Of a stretch of 64,000 nucleotides of DNA, positions 50,601-63,283 are shown piece by piece. Below the pieces are notes generated by a model. The model searched no databases. It was not told the DNA's origin and was given only the letters and a program-made list of their open reading frames with translations. A program made the translations under genes and the position numbers. The stretch comes from Vespa crabro. Lineage: Eukaryota; Arthropoda; Insecta; Hymenoptera; Vespidae. The stretch covers positions 3,566,839 to 3,630,838 of the forward strand of contig NC_060960.1 of assembly GCF_910589235.1 (NCBI RefSeq), read 5' to 3'. The stretch's first letter is position 1. Each line of letters opens with the position of its first letter.

Positions 50601-52757
50601 ATAAGGATTTCCAATAAGTGTTACCGAATGTTCTTTTCTTTTCTTTTTTTTTTCCTTTTTTTTTTTTAGATAAATCATTTTAATTTAAACAAATGTTTTA
50701 AAATCTTTGTTGTAACATAGTATGATCGATATAAAATTATAGATATATAAAGGTTTGACTGAGAATATCAGTCTAATTATCAACCGTAGCTTCTTTCTTA
50801 TGTTACAGTCAAAGTTCAGAGATAGAATTCTTTCACGATATTCTGAATGTTAGTTGAATGTTAATTGACTGTCAAGATCGTACGATTTGTTGTCGCTCGA
50901 ATATTTTCTTTGAACTGTGTCAAAGATCAAGTTTACGACATTACCTTTTATTACTTATCATGTAAAAGCTTCGAAAAATATTGACAAGAATTAATAATAC
51001 TTAATACAAATATTTGTCTATTCTAACTAATATATCCATAATCCATTGAAGAACTTCAGAATGTAATTCGATCGTTCATCGGTGAAATATAATTGCAATT
51101 ATGTAAAAATATCTAATCTAAAAATTTAGAAAAAAGGATAGTATCCTATAATTTTAATCGATCGTCCTAGTTATGTAAAGATTTTTATTATTATAAGAAA
51201 GATTTTTAAAAATTGTTTAAATTTAAATGACATTTGAAAGAAAAAATAAGATAAATAAAAAGAGAATTTTCGATAAAACTTATTGAAAGATCTTATATCT
51301 ATATAGTAAAATCTTGAGATTTACAAAGAATACATTTTTCTTTATGAAAATAGAAAAAGAAAAAAATAAAAAAGAAAAGATAGGTGAATATCGATTGTAG
51401 CTACGCTATGAAGTGTATTTCAACAACTCGATTATTCTCATAAGATAATGGATTCTTCGATGCGATGTGTCGTTGCAATTCTCTCAGTGGACGGAGCCGA
51501 TCGCGGCCTTCCTTTCTTTCGAAAGGTCAAACGGCTACGCTTCGACAAAGTTGCTCCTTCTCCTTCGTATATTAGCATTTCTCGTTCGACGTACATACTT
51601 ACATATGTGCATACCACACATATGTGTGAAATATTTTTCTGTATTACTCATAAAGTGACAATAATGGAGTCGTAAAGGTGCTTTAAATATATTATTTTCA
51701 ACTTTGAATTAAATAAAATTTTTCGTTTATTCTTTGATTTCATATTTTCAGTAACACCGATAATCTTTTACTTAATTTGATTAAGTTTACGAAGAGTTTC
51801 ATTAAATGATGTAAATTATTATTCATGTAAAAATAAGTGACAAAAATTAATAATCGATACAAATATTTGTATATTTTAATTAATATACGTTATATATTAT
51901 ATTATAATTTTTAATATTTATTTTGACACAATATATATATATATATATATGTACGTAATAATTATTATATTATAATAATTGTATACTTCATGTTATACAG
52001 AGTAATATTATATAATTATATAAGAGTGCACGCACACACAGATTAATATTATATTATAATATAATAATTATTATAGGCACAGACCAAAGATTATTCTCTT
52101 TCATTAAATATTTCCTATCCTTTTCTTTTCTTTCTAATTATCTGAAAATTGATTACAAAGATCATTTTATGTAATAAAGGTCTATTTTCTCTTATAAATC
52201 TTTCCTAAATGTCCAGGAAGTAGTACCATCTGTTTCTTCTTTATTTTCTTTATAACGATCGTAATAAGTGAAGTACGAAGCCCTTTGATGAAGAGCTCGC
52301 TTCAAAGAAACAACTATGGCTCGTGATGGAGCGTTAACACGAGGAAATGAGTTATAGTAAGATGTAAGAAATGAAGGAAGGAACGCGTCACCGGATGTTC
52401 TACATTTTGGAATCCCGTTCGACGATATACATATACAGATACCTACTTAGGCAGCTATATATATATATATATACATAAATTCATTCATCCGTATACATGT
52501 TCATATACATATATAAATATGCTCACGCCCCCATACACATACTCATACACATACATATTTACATGCGTACACATATACGTATACAAAAATGTACGTACAC
52601 GTATACATATGTATATATGTACTAACATACACATATACATGTGTACGGAGGTCGTTGAAAGAAGTGGATAACTGTGGTGTTTGCGCATCCGCTTGTAGTG
52701 TATTTTTAGGATCAATCGGTTCAACGCGTTGCAAGGGAGGAGAACGGAGTGAAGAAG

Positions 52758-52803
<46 letters not shown>

Positions 52804-55473
52804 GAGGATTCACGGTTTAGGAATGCCGTTCTCCTCTTCTCTTTTCTTTCTACCTTGTGGATCTTTACCTGGTCCACGACGTCACCACAACATTTTCTCA
52901 AGGGATATTTCAAAGCATACAAATAATCCAAAAACCGGATTAAACTGTTCTCTTCAAAGTTCATTCGAATCTTTATACATATAATTAGATTATTTTATTT
53001 CATTTCTTTTATTTAGTAAAAATTGAATTTATTTCTTACTTTGTGATACTTTGATCTACATTATAATCAGTATTAGAATCATTGAGAAATAAATCGGCTT
53101 TTATAATCAATAGTTCGTGCTTTGTTTTTGTTAATATATGCTGTTTAACGATTACAATGAATTCTGTTTGTAATAATTAATTTAATATCGGATGATTCAA
53201 ATTATAAAAGGAATACAATCGTACGCGATTTTAGTTGTATTGAAAAGATTTGTTAAATTTTAAATAACAAATTTTAATCTTGTTCTCTTTCATTTAAAGT
53301 TAAACATGAAATTTAACGATGGAAATGTTGTTAATATATTTATGTTTTTTTATTTGTCCGAATAATCAGAATTTTATTGGGCATGAATGATCTAGCGACA
53401 AATAACAGAGTAAACTTTCGTTAACAATAATTATTAACAATATTATTAAGTAGTTAATCTTTTAGATGATCTCATAAAAACTCAAATATCATTTGCTTTT
53501 ATTATATCCCAATACTAATCGATTACAACTTTCATAGTAGGAAAATCATTCATGTAGAGATTTTCTAATCCATTAAAAAGTAGCAATTGATCGATCATTA
53601 TATAGAATTTATCCGTATCTTTACGAATGACCAACTCCACATTCCTCAAGGCTGCCATCACGAAAGTAAAAGTTTCTTAACGAGAATCAAAGCAACAGCA
53701 AGAAGCAACAAGCAAGAGCAATGATGCCAATCCTTCTACGAATAAATCCAACCCTAGATTTTCTAATGCTCACGATTTCGCTGACCATAGGAAATACATA
53801 TTTCAAGCTTTCACGTCGCATCTTGAGATCCTATCTCCGAGTGAGAAAAATGATCAGACAATGATCAGACTTTTTTGTTATTTTCTTTTTTTTTTATTGC
53901 CATATTAAAAATAAAAAAAAGGAAAAACAGATCAGTAATAAATTATTTGATGACCGATATAATTTACTACCTTAAATCATTAATGAGAACCTTATATCAA
54001 CACCTGTTTCTACCTGTGAGCTATATATATCCATTGGGCGTGACCTTTTACAAACGAAGGAGGATTTCTCTTTGAGAGAATTATTCTTGAAGGAACGTTA
54101 TTAGGTATAGAAGTTACGAGGGAAGTTACTTCATTATCTGGCTTTTGACTTACCGTTTGGACAGGTGAAGACGTTCGTTGTAGGAACCTGGAATAAAAAG
54201 AAATAATGCAGGTTTTAATGAATTGTAGATTTTAGAGTGTGCAGTTACATAAAAGTACTAGTTAAAAAATTCCACCTGTACTTTTTGAAGTATAAAAAGA
54301 AAATTTTATTGTTTAAAATAAATTTTTATCTTCTTGATAAAATTCATGAAGATAAATGATATTAACGCGTTTACTTATACAAATGTATAATTTTATTCAA
54401 AACAAAATAAGCACATATAGAAATATACACACAAAAGAAAAGTTTGGGTGTTACAATTTCCATTTATTTTTTCAAGAAGAATAATTTCTCACGTTATAAT
54501 TAAAATCAATGTGTAATATATAATTATGAAATCAAAAATATGAAAGTAGCAAATGTCGCGTGAATCGTCAACGTAAAATTCCCACGATAGTCAACGAAGA
54601 AGTAACAAAGGAAAAATAAAATAACGACAAAAAATGAGAATATCTCGAAGTTACTCTCACTCCATTGTAACGCGAGATCATCGGGAACAATCCGATTACG
54701 TATCTTACAATTAACTTGACTTGCGTTACACGTACTAAAGTATAATTTAACAATGGTATAATTACTTATACCGTAACGAAATTATGAACGAAATGATGCC
54801 TCGATTAACATTGTAATTTAAAGGTATGAAGAATTTTGAACGACCCTAAATTTTGGTTCTAAGGTGTTTTATTTCCTTCTCTATCATTCTCTCTCACCCT
54901 CTTACTGCACTTCTCCCACTTCCCAACGCATTCATTTCAATTCATTCTATCCAGCAGCTTGCCCTTTTTCTATCATGACACTTCCTATAGTTTAAAATAT
55001 GTTGCAAGAGCAAGTATGTTGTGACATTGTCGACTTTAAAGAGAGTCGAAGCTTAATTCCACATGTACGTACAGGTACATGCGTGCACGCGTGCGTGCGT
55101 GCATGCGTGAGTAAGTGAGTGAGTGAGTGAGTGAGTACATGCCTATCCTGAAATTCACTTTCACCTCGGCCTCAGTATTATACACTACATCAAGTATGGT
55201 ACCCGGTGGAAACGGGTAGGCAGTGTAACTTCCACGGAACACCGACATGCGAATTACTTCATATTCCGCGGTTAAAATTTCCCAAGGATTCTTCTAAAAG
55301 GATAAGAATAAAATAAAGAGATAGAGAAATATAAAAAAAAGATTAAACGAAAGGATAAATAATGAAAGAGAGAAAACGAGAATTACAGAAAAATAAACGA
55401 AGAAATAGATAGATAAAAAAGGATAGGAAACAAGGGAGGAAGAAAGAAAAAGAGAGAGAAAGAGAGAGAAATC

Positions 55474-55505
<32 letters not shown>

Positions 55506-55578
55506 GGGAGAGAGACCAAGAAAGAAAGAGATGAGAGATGGAATATAACTACTCCAATATCTCTCTCTATCTTTCTCA

Positions 55579-55610
<32 letters not shown>

Positions 55611-56716
55611 CTCTCCGTGACGCGTGAAATAAAAAGAGAAAAGTAGACGCCTACATACTTTCAGTTCTTCTTCTCTCTTCGCCAACACGAACGCGTACTT
55701 TTATCCGTCGCATCGAAACCGACCCGTTATTCGTCACCGTTATGCCATCCGCGCGTAACAGCGACGCGACTCGAAATCGAATTCAGTTTTAACCGACTTC
55801 ATCGATCGTTGTTTTAACCCGTTGCTCGATATTTTTATTTTTATTTTTTTTTTTTCCATCGACTTTCCATGGTTCGATGAATATTGGAAAAAGTTCAAAT
55901 CTATTATCGTTAATAGTTGTTAAACTCGTGAGATGATAAGAAAAATTGTATTAATTTTATATGGAAATAAATATGTTCGATTAAATATGCATTAGATTTT
56001 TTGAATTATTTATAAATGTTACGAAAGATTATATTTAGTTACAGCATTCGTTTACGAAGGACGCTGTAACGTAATATTTGATATTACGTTTATTACGATT
56101 TTTTAAATTTAATACTTCATCCTTCACTGATTAATATTAACAGTATAATAATTTTTACAAGATAATTCTGTTAATACCTTCTTTTCTTTTTTATTTTGTC
56201 ATTAGATAATAACATATAGGGATAGTTCATTCACCCCATGACGAATCGTGGTTAAAGAGAACGTGTAAATAATTAATAATATTCTCTTGTCAGAATGATA
56301 ATTGATATGCAGCCATCGTTGAAAACTATGTGTGACTTGTCGCGCATTAGCAAATGACGCGTGACCTTGCTTCATGAATGATCTATAAGAAAAAGGACAA
56401 GGATAGTGACTGAATGCGAAGATATTATATTATATAAAATAAAAGAAAAAAAAAATGAATTTGAAAACATAATTCTGCGAATCATGTATCAGTAATCATT
56501 CTACGCAATCAATTACGAGTTTCGAAATTCTAAGCAAATATTTCTTCGATCGATACTTGGTTGGAAACTAGTTGGTAAATTTTGCAATTCTATTACGATG
56601 TTATGTATAATTATTCTATCATATATCTTAATTAAAATGCTCACCTGAGACGCCGTGAGCCGTACATGGCACAAGAGGAAGGCGATCAATATGGTCGCCA
56701 GTTCTCTTATCAGCAT
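32969..56716 (-). CDS. uif: uninflatable orthologue, giant multidomain apical membrane protein
   Basis: Thirty-five coding exons join with consistent phases to 3,586 residues, close to the length I recall for the fly protein. Exons: 56645-56716, 55165-55293, 54154-54187, 49296-49377, 48954-49120, 47805-47945, 47264-47493, 46543-46896, 46029-46403, 45788-45956, 45343-45705, 45083-45265, 44829-45005, 44552-44754, 43846-44469, 43627-43750, 42229-43551, 41693-42145, 41394-41611, 41067-41319, 40145-40986, 39173-40056, 38844-39091, 38637-38768, 38388-38553, 38047-38298, 37416-37957, 37121-37333, 36874-37029, 36454-36577, 34882-35072, 34109-34746, 33528-33877, 33236-33438, 32969-33114. Order of modules: signal peptide, C-type lectin, LDLa, three CUB, sushi, EGF, two discoidin, HYR, Ephrin-receptor-like, about 14 EGF, LamG, HYR, Ephrin-receptor-like, EGF, membrane span, 116-residue tail. 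In flies uif is an apical epithelial protein needed for tracheal inflation and affects Notch signalling. Confidence 0.96.
34109..35072 (-). other. uif: uif second Ephrin-receptor-like repeat block
   Basis: Exon 34109-34746 encodes five or so CxxGTYY-type cysteine-rich repeats (PVGTYQSESGRTKCSSC and similar), at about residues 3142-3354. It is preceded by exon 34882-35072. Confidence 0.9.
35073..36453 (-). other. uif: uif intron
   Basis: Non-coding apart from the flanking splice sites. It holds a GA microsatellite at 36256-36302 and a slightly GC-richer patch at about 36050-36250. Confidence 0.75.
36256..36302. repeat. (GA)n microsatellite
   Basis: GA run inside a uif intron. Confidence 0.9.
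36454..38553 (-). other. uif: uif LamG/pentraxin-like domain, third HYR and following region
   Basis: A concanavalin-like domain covers about residues 2594-2790 (YATINDGQWHHVAVVWNG). A short EGF remnant (VCPPGYGGNKC) and an HYR domain (PPKVEHCPGDLWVI) run to 2913. A sushi-like exon (37121-37333) follows, and then about 100 residues with no clear domain. Confidence 0.85.
38637..40986 (-). other. uif: uif Ephrin-receptor-like repeats and EGF array
   Basis: The first part (about residues 1892-2050) carries CPxGTF/Y repeats of the Ephrin_rec_like/GCC2-GCC3 type. It is followed by about 14 EGF modules to residue 2593, many with the D-x-N/D-E-C calcium-binding start (IDECASQPC, INECSSKPC, IDECQSDPC, INDCASDPC). 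One exon, 39173-40056, encodes most of eight EGF repeats. Confidence 0.92.
41067..41611 (-). other. uif: uif region of unknown fold, residues about 1735-1891
   Basis: Two exons encode about 157 residues (TQQADYHVVASVTYRAN onwards) that I cannot match to a named domain. The sequence is neither low-complexity nor cysteine-rich, so it is probably a folded module. Confidence 0.6.
41693..43750 (-). other. uif: uif sushi repeats, second discoidin and HYR domains
   Basis: Sushi modules cover about residues 1080-1330. A second discoidin domain (LTSGRIPDSAINAT to LKFELMGCEE) ends near 1490. HYR domains (PPVFQNCPQQPIVV; PPKLSCPQSYVIEL) and another sushi-like module follow to about 1734. Exon 42229-43551 (1,323 bp) is the largest of the gene. 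Confidence 0.85.
43846..44754 (-). other. uif: uif EGF and first discoidin (F5/8 type C) domain
   Basis: A calcium-binding-type EGF (DINECATSQCDLASTEC) is followed by a discoidin domain (GGIPDESITVSSS to CMKLEIMGC). A second EGF follows (DINECATKNGGCHQKC), at about residues 826-1050. Confidence 0.9.
44829..45705 (-). other. uif: uif sushi (CCP) repeats 1-4
   Basis: Four complement-control-type modules, about residues 585-826, with the four-cysteine pattern and the terminal W-x-x-x-P-x-C signature (WEKKPSC, WSDEVPTC). Three exons carry them; the first encodes two modules. Confidence 0.88.
45788..47493 (-). other. uif: uif LDLa and three CUB domains
   Basis: FHCSNGKCVNAAFKCD to CGDYSDEIDC is a canonical LDL-receptor class A module (about residues 209-243). 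Three CUB domains follow at about 244-358, 359-473 and 474-584, with the SPNYPHKY, SPGYPQNYP and SPSYGLNDYPN signatures. Confidence 0.9.
47600..47646. repeat. (TA)n microsatellite
   Basis: TA run inside a uif intron. Confidence 0.93.
47805..49377 (-). other. uif: uif C-type lectin domain
   Basis: Three exons encode about residues 75-205: GWELRGIHCYKFF, the WEKAAELCRR helix, the YWLGLASL strand, GECVDVAL and LLPFMCRS. The usual EPN sugar-binding motif reads QPN and the WND motif is replaced (DDRQTWELTTCES), so calcium-dependent sugar binding may be altered or absent. Confidence 0.88.
48290..48550. other. GC-rich, CpG-containing island inside a uif intron
   Basis: A block of about 260 bases with many CpGs (GCCGCGTGCGAG, GCGTTTGCGCGACC) in an otherwise very AT-rich 1-kb intron. 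The plus strand has an ATG-initiated frame of about 50 codons ending at 48548, with a hydrophobic segment (SLLLGVLLLISV), but no other coding evidence. It could be an enhancer, an alternative promoter or a small ORF. Confidence 0.45.
49378..54153 (-). other. uif: uif intron, 4.8 kb
   Basis: Between the 34-base exon and the first lectin exon. It contains a less AT-rich patch at 51440-51600, tetranucleotide and TA runs (about 51934-51952 and 52458-52476), a GA microsatellite (52755-52803), and no supported exon on either strand. Confidence 0.7.
52755..52803. repeat. (GA)n microsatellite
   Basis: GA run inside the large uif intron. Confidence 0.9.
54188..55164 (-). other. uif: uif intron
   Basis: Non-coding. 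Its upstream end carries a (GTGC)n/(GAGT)n tetranucleotide repeat at about 55080-55137. Confidence 0.7.
55080..55137. repeat. (GTGC)n/(GAGT)n tetranucleotide repeat
   Basis: GCGTGCGTGCGTGC followed by GAGTGAGTGAGTGAGT units, close to the donor of a uif exon. Confidence 0.88.
55433..55617. repeat. paired (GA)n and (TC)n microsatellites
   Basis: A GA/GAAA-rich tract (55433-55514) is followed after about 45 bases by a CT tract (55559-55617). The two are complementary and could fold back on each other. Confidence 0.88.
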
Positions 56717-56720
56717 ATTT

Positions 56721-59393
56721 CTGAAATAGAAGAAAAAAGAACGTTAAAAGAATAAATTAAATTTTACATTTTCAAATTTTTCATTATTATTAAAGCTCAT
56801 AGACTGTATTTAGCAATAGTTATGAAAGTGACCTATTTCAGAAATTGGTAAAAATTGAATTCATAAAAAAAAAGAAAAACAAAAAAATAAGAAAGGAATG
56901 TAATATTTCAAAATGAAAAAAACATATGATATAGGTCATTTTCGTAATTATTAAATCAATCAATTTTTCTACTCATTTCAAGCAATTCTGTAAATTCTAT
57001 AGAAAATACTGCGTAGATCATCGACGACTATAAAATATTCGGATTTTTTAACGATAAATCATAGAATTCATATTGAGAAAAAAGGCACGAAGAATCGTTG
57101 AGTTTCAACGATGAAAAGTATGCGGAAGGTATCGTCGTGGCAATTCACCGAGCATAGAATATATAAATGCATATATACATATATATATATGTACATATAT
57201 ACAAATACTCGTAAAATTCCTTACGGTTTCTGTGGTTCGATCACTTCTCCCTATCACTCTGCCTAACGCATATTAAACTTTGTTTTTGATCCCTCGACGT
57301 TCATCAATAACATCCTTTGTTAATATTTGCCTAAAGTGAAATTCTGTTACACCGATCAATTCAACATTTTTAAATTTTAAATAATAGCATAAGAAGATCG
57401 TTGATCACGACTTAGATATCGTATAAAATTTCACCAGAAATATACTTATCCTTAACATGTTATTGATCAATTATATTTTATTTATCAATTTTATACATAG
57501 ATCAAATACATTTATTAAATACATGAAAATATAAATATTCTATGGTTTATAAAATTTGCGACATAAGAACATCCAAAGGACAAATAGCTAAAATAATTTA
57601 ACATAATAAGATTTACTAATCTTGAAGATCTGTTAGAGATAGAACTAAATGAATTCTTGTATGAAAACCACCTAGTAGTGAAGACAATAAACGACTATCC
57701 AGAATATAGGTATAACGGTGTTGCTAAAGATAATCGAAAGACCTATATCCTATAAAAGACATATGGCTATCAGGCGTACATCCGCCGGAAAACGTGGCAT
57801 CAAACCTTGCACCTGACCATACATGTTTTTCGCAGACATTTTAAAACTGAATGCAACTTTAAATTTATCGAAAATCGAACAAGGAAGATCGATAACAGTT
57901 AAATATACATACTTAAGTAATTTATTTATCGGATTTTTTAATGGAAAATATTTCATTCTAATCGAAAAATTCTTCTGATGATCAATTTATGTGGATACAT
58001 TAAAAAGAATAATATAAGAGTTTTATATTAATTAATTTCAAAAGCATAATTCATATTTTTAAAAGTGATAGTAATCTAATTAATAACAAAAGAAAAATAT
58101 AATCAAAGTTAGTTTCTTAACTATAGATTGATGTCTTATTTGTATTACTTATAAACACACTTTATGTAATTAATTATATACAAATTAATTATATAAAGTT
58201 GACATGAGTTTTGTATTAAACAGAAACTTAACGAAAGATTTTAATCAGAATGATATATCGTTTGTTTTACAATAAATGTTCGTAAAGTAACTTTTGATGT
58301 TTTTATCTCGTCAGTATAGAACTTACTTAAAAAAATTTGAAATTCTTGAAATAAAAAAAAAAAGCAGCAAATATTTTAAATGATTTTAGCATATTCACGC
58401 AACATTTTTTTTATTCCAAATAATTTTGGTCAAACAAAATGGGTGTAACGAGTTAACCGAATTTTTTCATTACATTTTACATACTTTCTAAAAGTAGATC
58501 TTCTTTCGTACGATCGTGTTTTACCGTTAATATCTCGGTACGAATACACAAGGTCTGTTTCATTAACGATGGAGGATCAATCATTTTACGTGATATTTTT
58601 TTTTTAGCTCGACGAAAAGTTCGAAGAATTTTTACGAAGAAGTAAAGAAAACTTAGCATCAAGCAAGGAAAGAACCTGTAATCGTCTTCTTTGACTGTGT
58701 TTACGTGAAACTTCGCTTCGCTTCGTGAACAATTTTCCTTACAACAGGTAGAAAATTATTTTGCACTTAAGATGGATGTATTCGCGGAGTTCTCGGTATT
58801 AAAACGTAACTCGTTCGAACATGATTCGTCGTAACGAAAAAACAAAACAACTATACTTCTTTGGTTGAAATCGTTCAAGTTCAAGAAAAAGACAAAAACA
58901 GAATATCTTCCATTTTTTACAAATTTTATCGGTTAAAAAAAACATTGTCAATGATAATTTATTTATAATTATCATTAATATAAATTATTGTCGTTTGATT
59001 ATGTGCAATTCATAAAATGATTATAGTAACTATTATAATAAATAACCAATATAAAAATGAGATATCTCATCATGGAGATGATTCTAATATCAATATAAAG
59101 CCGGATAATATCAAATTTCCGTTCTGGATGCAGATCATCACTACCAGACGACGAACACTATGTTGACAATGAATTGAAATACGAAGAGGTACACACGATT
59201 CTAAGGTCGCCTTGTTCCTTGTGGTTTTATGAGTAACTAGTATGTGTGTGATACTTTAAAGTCGTATTATCTTACCACTATTACATTTCTCTTTCTTTCT
59301 CTCCTCCACTTTTTCTTCCTTTCTCTCTTTCTATATATTTGTATATACATATACATTTTTATATAAATAGATATCTATTTATAGACAAATATA

Positions 59394-59428
<35 letters not shown>

Positions 59429-62400
59429 TTATATAGTACGTGTATATATGTATATATGTATGTGTCCAACGTAATTATCATATTTTACAATCTTTAATAT
59501 GTTATATTTAATTATTTTTAAGACAGATTTATTAAGAAAATCTTAGAAGTTTTTATTTGAAAGATAGATAGATAGATAGAGAGTGAGAGAGAGAGATTAT
59601 TTTTTTATTTTTCTTTGAATTTTATCTATCGGAATGCACATGTTTAAAGTTAACCGTTTCTAACAAAATACATCGATATTGGAATACACTTGTTTATAAT
59701 TTATCAAGATAAAAATAAGCAACATGTTGTGCTGAACTGTTTGTTTGCGTCCATTAGTTACAATTTCAGCTGTCACCAGAGCGTGACGTTTCCCACAGTA
59801 TACCGTAGTACATCACTAATCATCTTGTTACTTCAGAAATTCTATTCGATTGATTTTATTTAACAAGGAAATTCTATGTTTGATTGATAATTTTACAAAA
59901 TCATTAGAGACAGTATTTGCATAAGCTAGCTTTTTGAAAAAATGCAAATTTGGAAGAAATTATAGTTAGATTATTTTTTACGATCGAAAATAAATGAATT
60001 CCAATAATTATTAATTTATAGAAATAAATTTAATATTAGGATATTAATTTTATTATATATTGAAAATCTTTCATATATCTTTATTAATTATGTTTTAAAT
60101 TATGTTTTATATTATTTGTTATTATCAGAAATAATTTAATATTGTTATTAGGGCATATTTATTAATTTATTATATATTTAATTCTAATAATTATATGTTA
60201 CTATACATAATAATTTAAAATTATCGTAGATATACTTTTGTGACTAGAATATTTTAGAATGCATTTCGTTTGAAGTTGACAAGGTACGAAGAGTTGAAGT
60301 TTTTAACGAATATGAATTGAAGTACCGCTTGATATCATCCAATCGCGATTTCCTGTTCGTCTTACATGGATTTCCGCTTGTCGACGAATTTGGTGATCGT
60401 ACAGACATAATACTTATCGACGACGAATCGAGATACGATTTTTAACGAAGAGCTTATATTCACTCGTACAACGGTACGTAGCATTAAAATATGCACTTTG
60501 TAAAGATCTGACGTATGCAACATGTCACTCAAACACGGATTCAATTTATCAGAATAATGATGTCAACGTGACAAGAATGTAAATATCAGTTATTTTTTTC
60601 TAATTCATTGTGACGAATATATGATCTTTCAATCGATCGACGACTTTGTTTCTATGATCTTTCGATCATTCTAAAAATGACTCGATCGATAATCTTTCAA
60701 ACATAATATATTTCATTTTTAATTTTGTTATCAAGAATTCTTATTGTTTCGTTTTAACAATAGATAATTAATAAATGTTATCTGGTCTAAATATATATAT
60801 ATATATATATATATATAGTTTTTGCTTTTATTATATCAAGAATTTCTATTATTTTGATTCTACAATTGATAATTAAGTAATTGATTTAAATTAGATATAA
60901 AATAAAATAATATAATACGTTTTATGATATGTATCTTCACGAACGTTGTAAACATTGTAATGTTGTTGACACGTATGCTTTCGCAGGCGATGTAAGTAGT
61001 TCGTTTGAGAATTATACGATGTTCCTGAGAACACGTTCACCGAATCCTCGAATCGATATTAATCGGTAGGAGGCCTAAGTTTATGTATTGTGATGTGACC
61101 AATTGAATGATGATAGGCAAAGTATAATAATATAATATATATTCTTAAGATGTATTGATTATATTAGTGAGACGCTTTATGTGATACGTTAGAGTTTTAG
61201 GAAATGTTATTTATGCAGTGACGTTGGTGGCTGTACTATAATGAAAAAATTTTTGCTTGAACTTTTTAGGATTATTTTGCGACTAACTATTCTAAATGGA
61301 ATAATTTGGAAAAAGAAAAATAGGATAGGGAAAATGTGTAAGAGGAATTTCACGTAAAGGGAAGGAATGATCTTTTATAGGTTGTAGAATAATCACACGT
61401 ACGGTTCCTTTTTCGAGTTTATAAAAAAATAAATATTTTAAAGATAGACTCCAAACAATAACGTGATTCCCTTAGCTTACGAAAATAACTCTTGTTTTTA
61501 TTATTTGGTCTTCTAAATTCTACAAAATTATGAACTTAACTAGAAATGACAATAACTCGAACAATGATGATCAATGTGTTTTTTATCCTTAGCGAACGCC
61601 CAAAGAATTCTCATAGTCAAATAGTCTTCATGATAGTATACAACTATTGAGAGAAAGTTGGATATCACTAAAAGTACGATATTGAGCGTCAAAACGATGT
61701 TTAATCTTTATTTTTATTATCAAGAATTTACGAAATAAAATTTTGTTCGGACAATTTATACTTGATAAATATTATTCGGTAAAAAGAGTAAATAATAAAA
61801 TACACCTGATCGATTATAATATTGTTTATCAGGATAAGAAAAAGAGATTCTTAAATGGTATGAGATCATTGTTAACCTTTCTACGTGCTCAAGGAGGTAG
61901 AGATGAAAATGATTAAAGCGCAGTATTCATGCGAGAGGAAAAGGACGGAAGAATTTTGCAAGGATCGAGTACTTACAACGACAACGACAGCGATTTTGCT
62001 TGTGGGTGCAAGCTTAAGAATAGGTCGTGGGAAAAGTACGGTAAAGGAAGTTCGAGCAAGAACTTGTCTTTGTGCGTTGTAGATCTCTACGAGTAGTTCC
62101 CCTTTTACCTTTCATTCCTCCTAACGTAATATATCGTAAACATTTATCAAAAGATTCTCATCGTGTCCACGTGCTTACAACTCGCAAAACATTTCTACTT
62201 GCTTTTTTTTTTATTCTCGTAATTGATTCGCCTTTGAAGCGATTTGATCGAAATCCATGAATGTTAAAAAGAACTAAGTTACTTCAGCTATATTTCAATG
62301 ATGTAATAACTTTATACGGTTACAGGTTCTTATACTTATATTTAATATGAAAAAGAATATTATGAATCCTGACGTAATATTTTTGTCGTAATAAAAGTTT

Positions 62401-63239
62401 TCATTACCTTTCATGCATACAACTACTATTTACTATTTACTTGAAACTTTTTTGTTTTAGATTATATGATTATTATGAATGACTTAAGTATTTGAAATTA
62501 AAGTGTACTCAACTATGTTACGATATTTAAAGGAAGAATTAATGGAAGTTAATGAAAATAGGAGAAAAATATTAAAATAATAAAGATTGATGATGATACT
62601 TTAATATTGAAAATTTGATGAATCATCTAATATAAATTCATCCCTTAGAAATATTTTTAACATTTTTCGTCACACTTTTGTATATATGTATTATATTTTT
62701 TTTATATGATATTTTGTATATATAAGTTGTTATTGTATACATTGTAAAACTATAAATATCGCGAATTTTCGATATTATTATTATAGTTTGATATAATTAG
62801 TAAAAGCAACAATCACACATAGTAAAAAATGAAATTTTTAATCCAACAATATTCTCATAGTTCTACAAAATATGTTTATATAACTGTGGTAACTATAAAA
62901 ATACATATATTGTATTTTTTTTTTTATTCATTTTAATAGTAAATAAAAACACGAGATTAATATTTAATAATCTTCGATATTATCGATTGTGAGATGTCAG
63001 GAATAAAACTAACGTTCGTCGATCAATAAACGTAATAATGTTGAAATAATCTTGGGAATCGAGAAATTCCGTTAGCAACCCCATTAGTAGTAACATATTG
63101 TGGTATAATCGAGTTCGTGGAACGTCCCGCTTTCGAATAAATTTATTATGTAATTACGCGTTCTATTGCAGTGCACACGTTTCCATTGAATTTTATGTAT
63201 AATTTAGAATTAAAAGAATATCGTTTAATCATAATTTAC

Positions 63240-63283
<44 letters not shown>

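Larger units (their letters stand above)
54154..56716 (-). other. uif: uif signal peptide and N-terminal exons
   Basis: The ATG at 56716 starts MLIRELATILIAFLLCHV, a clear signal peptide ending near TASQ. Exon 55165-55293 adds 43 residues (KNPWEILTAEYEV to VVYNTEAE) that match no domain I know. A 34-base exon (54154-54187) encodes VPTTNVFTCPN and leads into the lectin. All three joins are compatible in phase. An acceptor (ATTTCAG) four bases before the ATG shows that the leader continues in an upstream exon. Confidence 0.85.

Noticed and set aside
52589..52984. 131-codon plus-strand frame in the large uif intron
   Set aside because: It includes a GA microsatellite and TA/CA repeats; no domain or splice evidence.
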